From the NCBI GenBank assembly GCA_026419785.1, contig JAODTK010005859.1, forward strand, positions 1-64,000: a stretch of DNA of 64,000 nucleotides. The letters run 5' to 3'. The notes under the pieces are model-generated. The model was not told the origin of the DNA, made no database searches, and saw only the letters and a program-made list of their open reading frames with translations. The stretch comes from Sclerodactyla briareus (Eukaryota; Echinodermata; Holothuroidea; Dendrochirotida; Sclerodactylidae). Each line of letters opens with the position of its first letter. Positions within the stretch are counted from its first letter, which is position 1. Shown piece after piece: positions 1 through 10,599 of this stretch. The position numbers and the translations under genes are program-made.

Positions 1-583
1 CTTCTCGGCACTCTGTTACAACAATCCAATACTGTATTTCTTAGTGTGATACGCAACCAGGCCTATGCTGTGTTTGTACAACGTTCGCTTTGTGTATGTG
101 GCGAGTCCCTGCCTGCACTGTGTTAATATAAATCGCCTGCCAGGAAGCGCTCGCTAGCGCTGCAGCCGAGACGCTATTAACCATTACGTCATTTTCTATT
201 CCGAGGCGCATCATGACGGAAAGTCGCTCGCTCATTGGCTGCTGATAATGAGTCAAAGGTGATAGGTGAATACTGAATAGTCATCTAGAATTATCTAACC
301 ATAAACGGGCGAGCGACTCTCATTGGCATCGTTATTTATAGTAAGTGTATTCTGTGCAATAGGTTGTGTGGAGTCCAATGACTCGCCGTACATGTATTGT
401 GTGCAATGGGTTGTGTGAAGTCCAATGACTCGCCTGAGTTTATTTGCATAATGCCTAGCGTGTTTTTATTTTCATTGCAAGTAGGAACGAGAAATGTTTC
501 TTTTCTCTCAATACCGAATCATAAGTGAGTCAGTTTTTATCATGAGGAAGATAGATGATTTAATATGAACACATGCTCATTAG
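1..583. other. Unassigned sequence before the first repeat
   Basis: No gene, RNA or known repeat recognised. The 71-codon reverse frame here has no recognisable domain. The only structure seen is the 48-bp tandem duplication listed separately. Confidence 0.5.
347..435 (+). repeat. Two-copy 48-bp tandem duplication
   Basis: The core GTCCAATGACTCGCC occurs twice, starting 48 bp apart (near 372 and 420), each preceded by a GTGCAATRGGTTGTGTG stretch. The copies differ at a few bases. TGACTC in the core resembles an AP-1 half site, which may be chance. Confidence 0.75.
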
Positions 584-760
584 TATCCCCGCAACACTGA
601 TAAGTGTTCGGGGATATTATGGTTTAGACCGTGTGCCGCCGTCTCCGCTGCCGCCCCCCCGCAGCCGGAAACTTAGGCGTTAGCGCTCTCATTGGTACAC
701 ATCGTCCCCCTTTCTTTAGTGACGAATGTGCAAAAAGTCGGTTTTCGAGGTGGAAATCGC
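584..760 (+). repeat. Composite repeat family, left end (copy 1)
   Basis: Starts with a hairpin at 584-616: TATCCCCGCAACACT, a short loop, then AGTGTTCGGGGATA. A GC-rich block follows and ends GGAAACTTAGGCGTTAGCGC near 685, then a decayed GGTAACATGTCCGCCCTAGTGA-like segment. The same order appears at 7118, 55698 and 61723 (forward) and at 13108 (reverse). It has no coding capacity. The matching right end is not close by; the nearest one downstream in the same orientation is near 6690. Confidence 0.7.
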
Positions 761-934
761 GGTTTAAAGATGTGAGAATTTTGAAATGGTCGTATCGCAT
801 GTAAAGCAATGATACTTTTCTCATATGTGGGGTCCAATCGTAAGAACACAAGTTATATTTCCCTTCGAAGCACGCTTTGGCGTTTTGTGAGGATGAAACG
901 AAACATTTTTTATATTTATTAGGCTTAAAAAACC

Positions 935-2310
935 AGTGTCACTACGCGAAATGGAAATATACCAATGTAGTAAAGATTCGTCACACATTCGTCACCACGC
1001 GAAATTTTTTCCATTGTTTTCCACTGACCCGGGGCGTCGGACCGTTTTTGGAAAAGTGGGGGGGGGGGGACAACATCGAATGCAAATTACATCTAAGCGG
1101 AGCACCAGCATGGATTGGCGCGAAGCGAAGCAAGAAAAATTTCAGATTTTCATACCCCCCAAATCGACGGGAAAAAGGCACTTGCCAGGCTCAATAGCAC
1201 CCATCTACATGTGTGCTTGTGAGTGAAAGACAGACAGACAAAGTTGTCATTGTGCCCACTAAGATGATTTACCGAATATCACACATGGTATTTTTTTAAT
1301 CACTTTTCTCTCTGGCTGTGTTCAGTGGGATCCGGGGGTCTTACTGAACAGTCTTGGAGGGATCGAAGGGAAAAGCCATAGGCGTACGGGACCACTCCAA
1401 TTTGGCAGCAAAAAAATGTAATCAGAATTTTACAAGTCAGTCATTGGAAACTCCAGCGCGCGCGAAAAAATTGCATGTTTTCCGGCATTCTATCGAAAAG
1501 ATTGCAAAAAATTCAGGCCTTTTTTTAACTTTGCCTTTTCCTTCCCACATTGTCCACAATTTTTTCGCCCGAAATTTTAACAACTCAGAAAAAATGGGGA
1601 GGAGGAAGGGGAACAGTCTGCCCCAGCTATTGAAATTAATCGAGTGAAAACAATGATTCGAAGCATTACAAATCGCATTTCAGCCTACACGCCCTGGAAG
1701 AAAAACGCCATTTGCGCGCGAAACACTTGAAAAATTATTGCACTTTTGGCTATTCGATTTGAAATTCGCGAACTCGGTATGGAACATGGTAATCCTTCGA
1801 CTTTCGGCCCTAGTCGGGTCCATATCTGACCTGTGGTCAGCACCTGGAATTATGGACTGAAGACAATTTCCAGCGCGAATATTGTTTGGTTGGACAAAAA
1901 ATTGAATCCGTTTAGAGTGATACAAATCGGGCCTGTTCCTATTAAATTTTATTACGGTCCGGAAAGTGGGGGGGGGGGACAAACGATATGATTCCCCCCC
2001 CTTTTTGAAAGTGAGGGGAACAAGTCCCCCCCCCCCGCCGTCCCCCACCTGTTTTGACGCCCATGCCACTGACTGTTATAATAGACGTGTCCATTGACTT
2101 TGATTACTTATTGACGAATCCTATACATCCGTCACTACGCGAAATGGGGGAATGGGCCGTGGGGTAGATGTCGTCACCGTGCGGAGCACTTCGGTCACTA
2201 CGCGCGAAAATTTTTCCATGGTTTTCCACTGACTGTTATAATTAATCGTGCTAGTGACGTTACACAACATATTGACGAATCTTACATTTGTCACTACGCG
2301 GAATGGAAAT
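935..2310 (+). repeat. GTCACTACGCGAAAT tandem repeat, split by a hAT element
   Basis: The motif GTCACTACGCGAAAT and variants recur near 936, 998, 2131, 2195 and 2288. The fuller unit runs from that motif through TTTTCCATGGTTTTCCACTGAC, TGTTATAATTAATCG and TTGACGAATCTTAC to the next motif. One unit is cut by the mobile element at 1029-2065. The unit at 2195-2290 shows the uninterrupted arrangement. Confidence 0.75.
1029..2065 (+). mobile_element. Non-autonomous hAT-like DNA transposon (element A)
   Basis: It is flanked by a perfect 8-bp duplication CCACTGAC at 1021-1028 and 2066-2073. The 5' end reads CCGGGGCGTCGG; the 3' end, reverse-complemented, reads CATGGGCGTC, so the terminal inverted repeats are short and imperfect. 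Both ends carry long subterminal G runs (C runs at the 3' end). 8-bp duplications with CAGGGGCG-like ends are typical of the hAT superfamily. An internal block beginning AAGCGGAGC near 1095 is shared with the elements at 43085-45637 (reversed) and 49189-50558. At 1037 bp with no hAT transposase motif in its open frames, it should depend on a transposase from elsewhere. Confidence 0.82.
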
Positions 2311-2689
2311 TCCACGAAAACACCGAAAAAGGATTCGTGCACATACACGATTGGGATTTCGTCGAAACCTTCGCCTTTTGGACTTCAGGACCCACGCCAT
2401 TAGAATTTTTACATACACACCAAAAAATAGGCAGAATATCTCTCTAGCTCATATTCGAAAAAAAAATGCAGATTCGTCAGTTGCGAAACAGGGGACGACA
2501 TGTCCGACACATATCGTATATTTGCGGCGCTTCTATTTTTTCAGGTTTTCCTCCGCAAATTTTCAAGTCGTGCGATTTGAACGAACCGTGGTGGTTGTGG
2601 GTAGTTGTTGGCCGAAAAACATGAGACAATTTCAGGGTCATCCGAGGTCCCAAGGTTTGCATTTCTTGCCATAGCCTTATTATGAGCAT
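2311..2689. other. Unassigned, no gene recognised
   Basis: Open frames on both strands (128 codons forward, 70 reverse) overlap each other and show no recognisable domain. I regard them as chance frames. Confidence 0.4.
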
Positions 2690-3150
2690 AATGTATGTGA
2701 TATTTCAAACTTCATGGCTTTTTTTCATGGTGGGGGAAACTTGGTGAATAGGCCAACTATCAGTGCCGATGAATTTTCCCTAATGTGGCCGAGGTCACTT
2801 GAGGTCATCTTGCATGACTAATTTGCATAATAGTTTTGGCCCATTTAGCAATTAGGCAAATTGATCAACTTTGTCGGATTCTCACGAACTTGTGAGTAGG
2901 ACCTTCTAACGTTCCCGATAAATTTATTCAATTGCGTTGAAATCAATGAAGGTCATTATGTATGATTAATTTACATATTCGTTAGCATAATTATAATAAT
3001 TAATGCATTATTTTCTCAACTTTGGAGGATTTGGACGAAACTTTGTGAATAGAACCTACTGCCAGTCCTGATAATTTCTTCAATAGCATCAAGTCACTGA
3101 GGGTAAATTTGTGGGACTAATTTGCATATATTTATCCTGATCAGTCAAAA
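2690..3150 (+). repeat. Tandem repeat, about 160-bp unit, AGGTCA-rich
   Basis: Three diverged units, marked by ACGAAACTTGGTGAATAGG-like text near 2746, 2886 and 3046, then GAGGTCAYTTGAGGTCAT and ending in GACTAATTTGCATA. Shared wording (CTTTGTCGGATT, ACGAAACTTGGTG, AAGGTCA) relates it to the interior of the composite repeat family elsewhere in the window. Confidence 0.7.
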
Positions 3151-4860
3151 TGATGAGTTTAATACTTTTTCGCAAATCACATTGGGGCATGTTCATTGCA
3201 TGCAAATATGCTTCTAGAGTGGAATGCATCCCATGGAGTTTTAAACAATTTTTATAAGAGCCGCCATGTCATTGAAGGTCATTAAACCTCACTTAGGGGT
3301 CAAAACTATTTTAGTACTTTTCCGGCAATAAGCACTGGGTGTGTTCATCGTAATGCAAAATGCTCCTATGAGTGGATTTCTCACATGGAGAGTAACAATC
3401 TCATAAAAACTACTGTCTAATTAAGGACATTCGAGTCACTTTAAGGGTCAAAAACGGTTTTTTGCTTAATCGGATAACGAATATCTGCTAAGCTGATGGT
3501 TCACCATTGTGTATAATTGTTGACCTGCATGTGGTGGACCTCTGACCTCAATTTGAACCTCTGTCGGGTGGTCCGATGGGGGTGAAGTCGAATTTGAATA
3601 AATGTGCTATTTTAAGGAGTTACGACGCCGGCCAAAAAAATAGAAACGGTTGATTTTTTTGGATAATGTGATAGACGCCTTTGTGTGCTTTAATGAGGGA
3701 AACAACTCCCGCTTCGACGACACTTACCTTTGGTGTTACAGGGGTCAAAGTTCAGTTTTAATATACCTTTCGCAATACATGGACATGTTCATTGGAATGC
3801 AATTCCTTTCTATGAGTGAATGCATCACATGAGTGTAACAATTTTCCATAAAACCCCATTCATTTGAAGGCATTAAAGGTCACTAGGGGTCAAAAACTGA
3901 TTTTAGTACTTTTTTCGGCATACATCTGTGGGTGTGTTCTCAAGAATGCAAAATGCCTCCTAGGAGTGGATGTGAATCACATGGAGAGTAACAATTCTTA
4001 TTAAAACTGTCAACATTAGAGTCATTCGAGGTCACGTAGGAGTCCAAAACTGTTTTTTGGCTAAATCGGAGAACTGAATATCTGCGAAGGCTGGAATGGT
4101 TCACCATTGTGATATAATTGTTGACCTGCACATGTGTGTGACCTTGACCTCAATTTGACCTCTGTCGTGGTCATGTGGTTAAAGGTCGAATTTGAATACA
4201 TGTGCTTGTTTAAGGGAGTTTAACGGGCAACAAAATAGAAACTGGTAATTTTTTGGATATGTGATTGAGCCTTTTGTTGCTTTATGGACGAGAAACAACT
4301 CCCGCTTCAATCGACATTTACTTTGGTAGTTACAATGGGGTCAAAGTTCAATTTTTCTATTATATCCCTTTTTCGCAAAACATTGGACATGTTCATTGGA
4401 CTGCAATATCTTCTAGGAGTGGGATCATCACATGGGTGGTAAACAATTTTATAAAACGCCATTTCATTTGAAGTAATTAAAGGTTCACTAGGGTCCCGGT
4501 CCAACACTGATTTTTACTTTTTTTGTCGGCGTAGCACTGGGGTGTGTTCATCAGAAGGCAAAATGCTCCCTAGAGTGGATGTATCACATGGAGAGTACAA
4601 TTTTCATTAAACTGTCCTATCATTAAAGGTCATTCGAGGTCACTTAGGGGTCAAAAACTGTTTGTTTGGCTATAAATAAATCGGAATTGAATATCTGCCA
4701 AGACTGGATGGTTCACCATTGTGATATAATGTTGACCTGCATGTGTGTGACCTCGACCTAATTTGACCTCTGTCGGGTGGGGGGGGGTTTCCCCCCCCCC
4801 CCCCCCATGTGGTTAAAGGTTGAGTCTTTAATTAATGTGCTTATTTACGGACGCACCTTG
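3151..4860 (+). repeat. Higher-order tandem array, about 600-bp unit, three copies
   Basis: The marker CATGTTCATTG(x)ATGCAA recurs at about 3189, 3782 and 4388. A second marker, GTGTGTTCATC(x)AATGCAAAATGC, recurs near 3340, 3927 and 4540. Both give a period of roughly 590-610 bp. Each long unit holds two related half units (about 150-180 bp) plus a block with GGATGGTTCACCATTGTG and TTGACCTGCATGTG. Numerous single-base indels separate copies. Open frames of 60-68 codons here are not conserved between copies, so it is non-coding satellite-like DNA. Confidence 0.85.
4779..4806. repeat. G9-TTT-C16 foldback in the third array copy
   Basis: A run of nine G, three T and sixteen C sits where the other two 600-bp units have ordinary sequence (GTGGTCATGTGG or GTGGTCCGATGGGG). 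It can form a homopolymer hairpin. It could be a genuine insertion or a sequencing or assembly artefact. Confidence 0.6.
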
Positions 4861-5640
4861 TCCGGGGCTTAGGGGTGCCTCACACAATTACACGTGCATT
4901 ATAGGCCTATTGTTGAATTCCTATTTAGTAAACTATGTATAAGTTTCACCATTAGTCCATTCCTTTTCATCAGATGGAATATCAGAATTTCTGTCCTATC
5001 ATATCATTATATTTCCCAGAATGCTACTACTTGGTAAATTTGTCCACCCCTTTATGCACTTGTCACTTGGTACACGACCCCCAAGGGGCTGTGAGGTGCA
5101 TCATACCATTAACAAGTGCTTATACCTATGGTTGATTCCATATTTAGTAATATGTCGTTTTATTCCCCATTGGTCACATTCCTGTTTCATCAGAGGTGAA
5201 TATCAATTTCTGTCCTATCTATATCATGATATTTCTCAGAATGCTACCTCGGTAAAATTGTGCACCCCTTTATGCATTTGTCAACTGTAAGACAAGACGC
5301 CCCCCAATACCCCGACAGGGCGTGTCAACTGTGGGTCATCGTCAAATTGAAAGTGACTCACATATGGACCTTTCATATATATTAAGTCTCAAAACTGACT
5401 CTAGGGGTGGCGTCATTTTTGTTCTGGTGTTATGTAGAAAATTATAGGAAAGGCTGGCCTACTAGTGGGTTCTTTTCAAGGAATTGTAGCCTATTCAAGT
5501 GACTAGGGGTGTGTCAAGTACAATACTGTGCATGACCCCACCTTTGACATTTGACTCACCAACTGTCCTGGGTATTGGGTGCGTCATAAATTGACAAGTA
5601 CAATTAGACTCTTGATTCTATGACAGTCACCTATCTCTTT
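4861..5640 (+). repeat. Tandem repeat, about 215-bp unit
   Basis: Two good units share GTGCATTATACC/GGCCTATTGTTGATTCC-like text, ATATTTAGTAA, CATCAGATGGAATATCA, TTCTGTCCTATC and CAGAATGCTAC; the GAATGCTAC marker falls at 5020 and 5239. Weaker copies of the GGGGTGYGTCA segment continue near 5320, 5510 and 5580. No coding signal. Confidence 0.65.
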
Positions 5641-5749
5641 TGCTGTAATCTCTTCCTATTGCTGTATTTTTACCTGAAGTAAACGTCCCCCGCTCTCCCT
5701 AATTAAGGTATAAACCATTTAATTGGGATCACAAAATCATGATCCGAGA

Positions 5750-6650
5750 ATTATTGTCACTATGAAATTTGGTTCCCCCCAATGGCTTACATAGAAACCC
5801 TTTATAGTAGTTGTAACTGAACAGGAAAAGTAAATTCCTGTTTGTTATTCTCATTCTCCTTTCCCGGAGACCATGTGACAATGCAAATGATGGCCACGTT
5901 TTGAAGCAACCAAATCAATTTAAGATGGGGGAAAAACTAGATTTTAAAATATTGACAGTGGACTCTGGTGTCCTCCCATAAATTGACTTTTGAAAATTCA
6001 AAGTCCACAAACTATAAACACTTCTTAAAAAGATTGGTTTTTAGATGTTTCCTGAAATTAATATCTTTAGTCATGATTATTAAAACAACCACCACAGATG
6101 GTTACCTACTCCTAATTTTCCGAAATCTTAGCAAAAATCTCTTGGGTGTCCCACTCCCCGTTACATATGAAACCCGGAAAAATAGGCTTCCCATGGCCCA
6201 AAACCTTAAACTACCATTAAATGAAGAATTTGTTAATATCCCTGTCAGAAAATGACAAATACTCAGATACATTCATAAAACAAATTGAAAGCTGTGTGGG
6301 GTTAATTTAATTTTAATACTTCTGGTGCCCCTTTACATATGGAAAACCTGTATATCCAATTATGAGACCTGTTCGATGTTGTAATAAATTTTCAATGCCA
6401 AATAGTATGTTTGATCATATAATGAAATGCACACAAAAGAGTGCCTTCTGAATAGAAATTGATTGAGCAATGGATGAAAAACTGATTTTGGGCCTAAAAT
6501 ATCCGGTCATAGGTGGGCCCCTCTGTTTCAATTCACGGAAAGACCCATTTACCTGTACAAGTCGTCGCTTCACAAGTATATAAAAGTCTTCTTTCTCCGA
6601 TATTTGTCCGGTTCATGCTTCACCAAATTTCTTTTGAATAAGAGATGGGG
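5750..6650 (+). repeat. Diverged tandem repeat, about 180-bp unit
   Basis: A segment like GGTGTCCCCTTTACATATGGAAA recurs near 5770, 5967, 6143, 6321 and 6510, about 175-190 bp apart, with poorly conserved AT-rich sequence between. The 95-codon forward frame at 5968-6255 spans units and has no recognisable domain. Confidence 0.5.
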
Positions 6651-6695
6651 GATATATAGTCCGACAGTTTACCCGCCTGACATTTAGCTTCTATT
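6640..6695 (+). repeat. Composite repeat family, right end
   Basis: GGGGATATATAGTCC, ACAGTTTACCCGCC and TGACATTTAGCTTC match the right end seen at about 7668-7705, at 56448-56490 and (reversed) at 12631-12690. It lies directly after the tandem arrays that start near 2690. Confidence 0.6.
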
Positions 6696-6699
6696 ACAG

Positions 6700-7117
6700 G
6701 TTACAAGCCATCAGGACGCCAGTATCGCACGGCAGGACGAGACAGTAGATATAGTATATTAGGTATCAGCATAATAGCCTGTAGGGTGTGTTAAACTTAA
6801 AGCTGGGAGGTTACCCTATAGCTAGGATGGGCGAATTCAAATTGAAGGCTGCCATTGATCAAAACAAAAAAAGGAGGTAACGTGAATTCAGCTCGAGTTG
6901 AGTCAGGCAGTGGCGTTTCACCATAGATGCACTATAGCCTACAAAAGAATATATAGATACTGTATAGCCATGGGAGTAGGGAAGCGGTGATGTGAGTCGC
7001 AAGAGAAAGGAATTAAGAGACAAACAGTACCATGGCCTACTCAATAGGAATCTTCAAAAAGCGGCGGGGCGTTCAGACATGTGTAAAAGGTGACTAAACA
7101 AGAGAACACTTGTTATT
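6700..7117. other. Unassigned, no gene recognised
   Basis: Moderately AT-rich sequence with no recognisable frame, RNA or repeat. Confidence 0.4.
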
Positions 7118-7705
7118 ATATCCCCGCGACACTGGAGTGCCGGGGATATTATGTTTTTTGGTACGTAGCCGCCCTTTTCCCAGGCTCCCCCGCCGCCGAA
7201 ACTTAGCGTTAGCGCAAGGAATCTTTACGCTTATGATTGATCTGAAACTGGGTAAACATGTTCCCCCAGAAGTAAATCTCGGAGGGAGTTCGCAAAGTGG
7301 GCATCACGCAATGCTGGGGGCCGCTAAATGCATTAATTTATGCGAACTTTAGGTGAGTGGGTTTTGATGAAACTTGGTGGGTTTATAGGAAATATAGATG
7401 ATCCCGACAAATGTGAAGGTCATTTCAAGTGTCACAGGAGGTCAAATTGCGATTTCAAAACTTTGTCAGATTTGCCGGAACTATTCCTGCCAAATAAAAG
7501 GTCATTTCAAGCCATCGTAGGTCCAAATTTGCATATTTATGTGACTGTTTTGTAACTTTCATGGATTCCAAACCAAACTTGGGGGATGAAGCTATTTGGT
7601 TCCGAACAAAATGGAGGAACTTTATGAGGGTGTTAGGAGGACTTCCCCCACTGATTGCTCAAAAGTGCGGAATATACACGGCGGCGGTTTACCGGCCTGC
7701 CGGAG
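7118..7705 (+). repeat. Composite repeat family, compact copy (copy 2)
   Basis: Left hairpin 7118-7149 (ATATCCCCGCGACACT / AGTGCCGGGGATAT), GC-rich block ending CGAAACTTAGCGTTAGCGC, then the segment with CTGAAACTGGGTAAACATG. Next come tandem units with GATGAAACTTGGTGGG, AAGGTCATTTCAAG and GAGGTCAAATT, and finally the right end AATATACACGGCGGCGGTT with GGCCTGCC. Length is close to 590 bp. There is no protein-coding potential; the 60-80 codon frames within it are not preserved in the other copies. Confidence 0.75.
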
Positions 7706-8599
7706 TGTTTTGTTTTTTTCCTATTTCAGGCAGGGACGGAGGGCAGTAGAGAATAATTTTATTCACGGTGAGCCGCCATAGGGACAAACTTGTCCTACAA
7801 CTAACGACACTGCACAGGGGAGACGCCTACGGTGTAGACATGTCCTGGAGGTCGAGGACGTTGTCTTAATTATGAGCCCGACCCATGTTTCGCATGCACG
7901 CATGTCCCCACAAAAAAGCGCTACTCAGATAGCAACAGATGTATCTGACGCCCCCTTGTGGTTTGATTTCTTTGGGTCAGTAGGCCAATTAGGCTCCCCT
8001 CACCAGATCAGACCCCTATGCGCCCCAATGGTATTCTTATTCTCCTTTGACCATTGACCAGTGTCACATTATGATCGACGAAACAGGGTGTATGTATAAA
8101 TCCCAACTTGCTCTTGTTGCTCTCGGACCCCGTTTGCCCAGAATATATGTAGGATCTGTCTTTTCCAGATAAGTTAATCATTATTTATTATTACGAATCC
8201 ATTATCATCATACTTTTTGACCCTCAGGGCTAGAACAAAACAAACATTATTTCGAGCGCCTTGCACCAAACACTTCATAATTGCTACCGACCTTATTTAT
8301 CTCAGATCCGCACCCAACCACTGGTTGATTCGCTGAAAAAAATATTCCTCTAAAATACCAGTATTCATACGCAAACAACTCACTTATTCAACTTGGAATA
8401 ATATAATTGGAAAAGAAACTGGCAAAACCTTCGACATAACCTTCAAATACCAACTTACCAACTTACTGATTACCCCTCTTCTCTCATCGATACTAAATCT
8501 ATACTAATACTGTGGAGATTTTCGCGAAGTGTGGTGTTAGTGTGGCTACATTCCGGACCATTATAACCCGATATTATCTGTGTTAGGACTTCATGTAAT
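7706..8599. other. Unassigned; possible decayed LINE 5' part
   Basis: No gene recognised. The AT-rich stretch 8160-8600 precedes the LINE at 8600 and may hold its badly decayed 5' portion, but I cannot see an endonuclease motif with confidence. Confidence 0.35.
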
Positions 8600-9830
8600 A
8601 AGGCGAGCCGCAATCTAATCATAATGTTTTCAAACGTAATGTTAGCCGAGGGAATACCGAGTTCTAAAATGACAGCCTCCAAAATGTTGACTGGTTTGAT
8701 GTATTGAATGATAAACGACCCTATGATGTCGTTTTATGTCACATATTCTAAGATTATAATCGGAAACTTCAATAGACATTGCCCTTATACTAAGGGGACA
8801 AAGAAAATATAGATTACCAGCGATCTCTTGGATAACAGCTGCAATCCTGAGTTCTATAAACCATAAAAAAATAATTGTATTCTCCCCGACAGACATTCTA
8901 GATGATTTTATATATTCATTATAAAAATTATTGACAACCATTACAACTCGAGTCAAAAGAAAGTACCACTCTGATCTCATTGTCCGACAGTAAGGTAATA
9001 TACATAAAAGTTATAAAATAAAAGGTGGACAACGGTCAATAAAATTCTTAATTCTTCACAGAACAGAAAATTTGACATGATCTATTTTGTTACTGATCAT
9101 GGTATAACCTCACGGATATAACGGCTAGCTCATGATTTTAATACGTTCTTTTCCTCTATTTCAAAAACTTTGGCAGCACAAATTGCCAGCAGTAACGTAA
9201 ATCCTTGGGCTTCATAAATTGATGATATTCCACACACCATTTGTTTATTTCCTACAGATATGGAAGAGTATATAATGCTATTTTCTCAAAGCTGAAATCG
9301 AGGTAAGAGGGTCAGGGATTGGATGAAATTTCAATGATATTCTAATTTTTTTTTTTGCTATGCCATGTTATATCCGGTCACGCCTTCATTAATATTTCTT
9401 TTGGTGAATGGTGTTTTCTCCCACATGAATTGAAAATTGTTAAAATTTGTTCCTATTTTTTAAAGCGGGTGACCATAAATTGTATTCCGATAGGCCACTT
9501 ATCCCTTTTTACCTGCATTCTCTAAAATTTTTGAGCGTTTAGTTTATGACAGGTTGTACAAGTTTATAAATATATTAATATACAAACCATATTGTTTTTC
9601 GACACAACCACTCTACCTATGAGCTGCCACTCACCTCGTCGATAAAATCTCACTGGGACTGGAAAATAAGTCCTCAATGGCTGCAGTTTTTATCGATTTG
9701 GCGAAGGGGCATAACTCTCTCCCTAATTGTTTACTATATCCCACTTGGCCAAGCAGAAAACCAATATAGCTATAAACAACACGCGCATCAGAGACGGTCT
9801 CGGTATGCGGGAACATGGAAACGGTTAGAG
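8600..9830 (+). mobile_element. Decayed non-LTR retrotransposon (Jockey/CR1-like), linker plus RT remnants
   Basis: Reading the forward strand across frameshifts gives the usual order of such LINEs. A linker has WITAAILSSI near 8829 followed by VKRKYHSDL. FNTFFSSISKTLA lies near 9140. The reverse-transcriptase fingers segment AFSKIFERLVYDRLYKF is at about 9513-9565, and the RT motif AVFIDLAKG at about 9680-9710 corresponds to the family F-(I/V)-D-L-x-K-A-F-D motif. Many stops and frameshifts separate these pieces, so no functional protein is possible. The YxDD part of the RT and the C-terminal region are absent; the element stops before the reverse-oriented AGGTCA repeat at 9850. The clade is uncertain. 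Confidence 0.78.
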
Positions 9831-9849
9831 AGCCTTCTACATATCACCC

Positions 9850-10190
9850 CACCCAACTGACCGTACGCATGTTTCATTCAAATCGGACCTGTTCCTCAAT
9901 TGACCTCAGTTTGACCTTGGATGACCTCCTAGTTGACTATATGTAGTCCTACCAAGTTTCATTCGAATGATTCAGTCAAATGACCTTCAAAAATGTTGCC
10001 AATAAATGTTGACTATGTATCCCAACTTCCCAACTGCATATAGCATCCTGGTCTGAGTGATATCAACATTTAAGTGATCTGACCTTAGAAGACCTCGAAT
10101 TACCTACAAATGACCTTAGAAAACTCCGTCAATACCGGTAGATGTTGACTCAATATCTCAACTCTCAAGCACCTAGAATAGAATTGACAT
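9850..10190 (-). repeat. AGGTCA-type tandem repeat, reverse orientation
   Basis: TTTCATTCRAAT, TGACCTCAGTTTGACCTTGGATGACC and AAATGACCTTCAAAA are the reverse complement of the AACTTGGT/AAGGTCATTTGAGGTCA units seen elsewhere. Two to three diverged units of about 120 bp are present (ACCAAGTTTCATTCGAATGA near 9951). Confidence 0.6.
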
Positions 10191-10208
10191 TCAAGGGACA
10201 ACTACAGG

Positions 10209-10595
10209 CTTGCATACAACAGAGGTACATCGTGGAGAATGGAAAACTGTATCTATAGGTCCAAACCCCATTCCAATACGATGTTCCTATGTGGAGTTAT
10301 TAGCCTTCAAAGTTTGGTTCATTATGCAGATAAATTGGGGAGAATCCCAATTGCGCAATAACGCAATGACGCCACACATGGACAACCGGGAAGTTATGTC
10401 ATATATTTCATTGTTAATTTGTTGAATAAGTCAATTACATTTAGCAGAAGTTCTGTTGTCTTTCTCTCACAAAGTAACCATCACCACCTACAAACCCACT
10501 ATAGCAATCCCCTCACATAGACTAAATGCTTTTCGGAGTGAAATAAAGTAGTGAAAATAATGTGTGAATTTCAATAGAAAACAAAGATTGTTTGC
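10209..10595 (+). repeat. Dispersed repeat D, copy 1
   Basis: It aligns along most of its length with 34190-34570. Shared landmarks in order: CATCTATAGGCC/TCCAAACCCATTCC, ACGATGTTCCTA(C/T)GTGG, GCCTTCAAAGTTT, TTGGGGAGAATCCC, ATTGCACAATAACGC, ACACATGGACA, TTGTCTTTCTCTCAC and AATGCTTTTCGRAGTG. No terminal repeats or coding potential seen. The 71-codon frame here is not preserved in the other copy. Confidence 0.8.
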
Positions 10596-10599
10596 AAGG

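Noticed and set aside
1680..2069. 129-codon reverse frame at 1680-2069
   Set aside because: It lies inside hAT element A, crosses homopolymer runs, and has no transposase motif.
3151..4860. CRISPR array
   Set aside because: Units are about 600 bp with no short repeat-spacer alternation, in DNA that is clearly animal.
7118..7705. Helitron
   Set aside because: The end hairpin is suggestive, but the sequence beyond it is not CTRR and the start is not TC; no Rep/helicase remnants.
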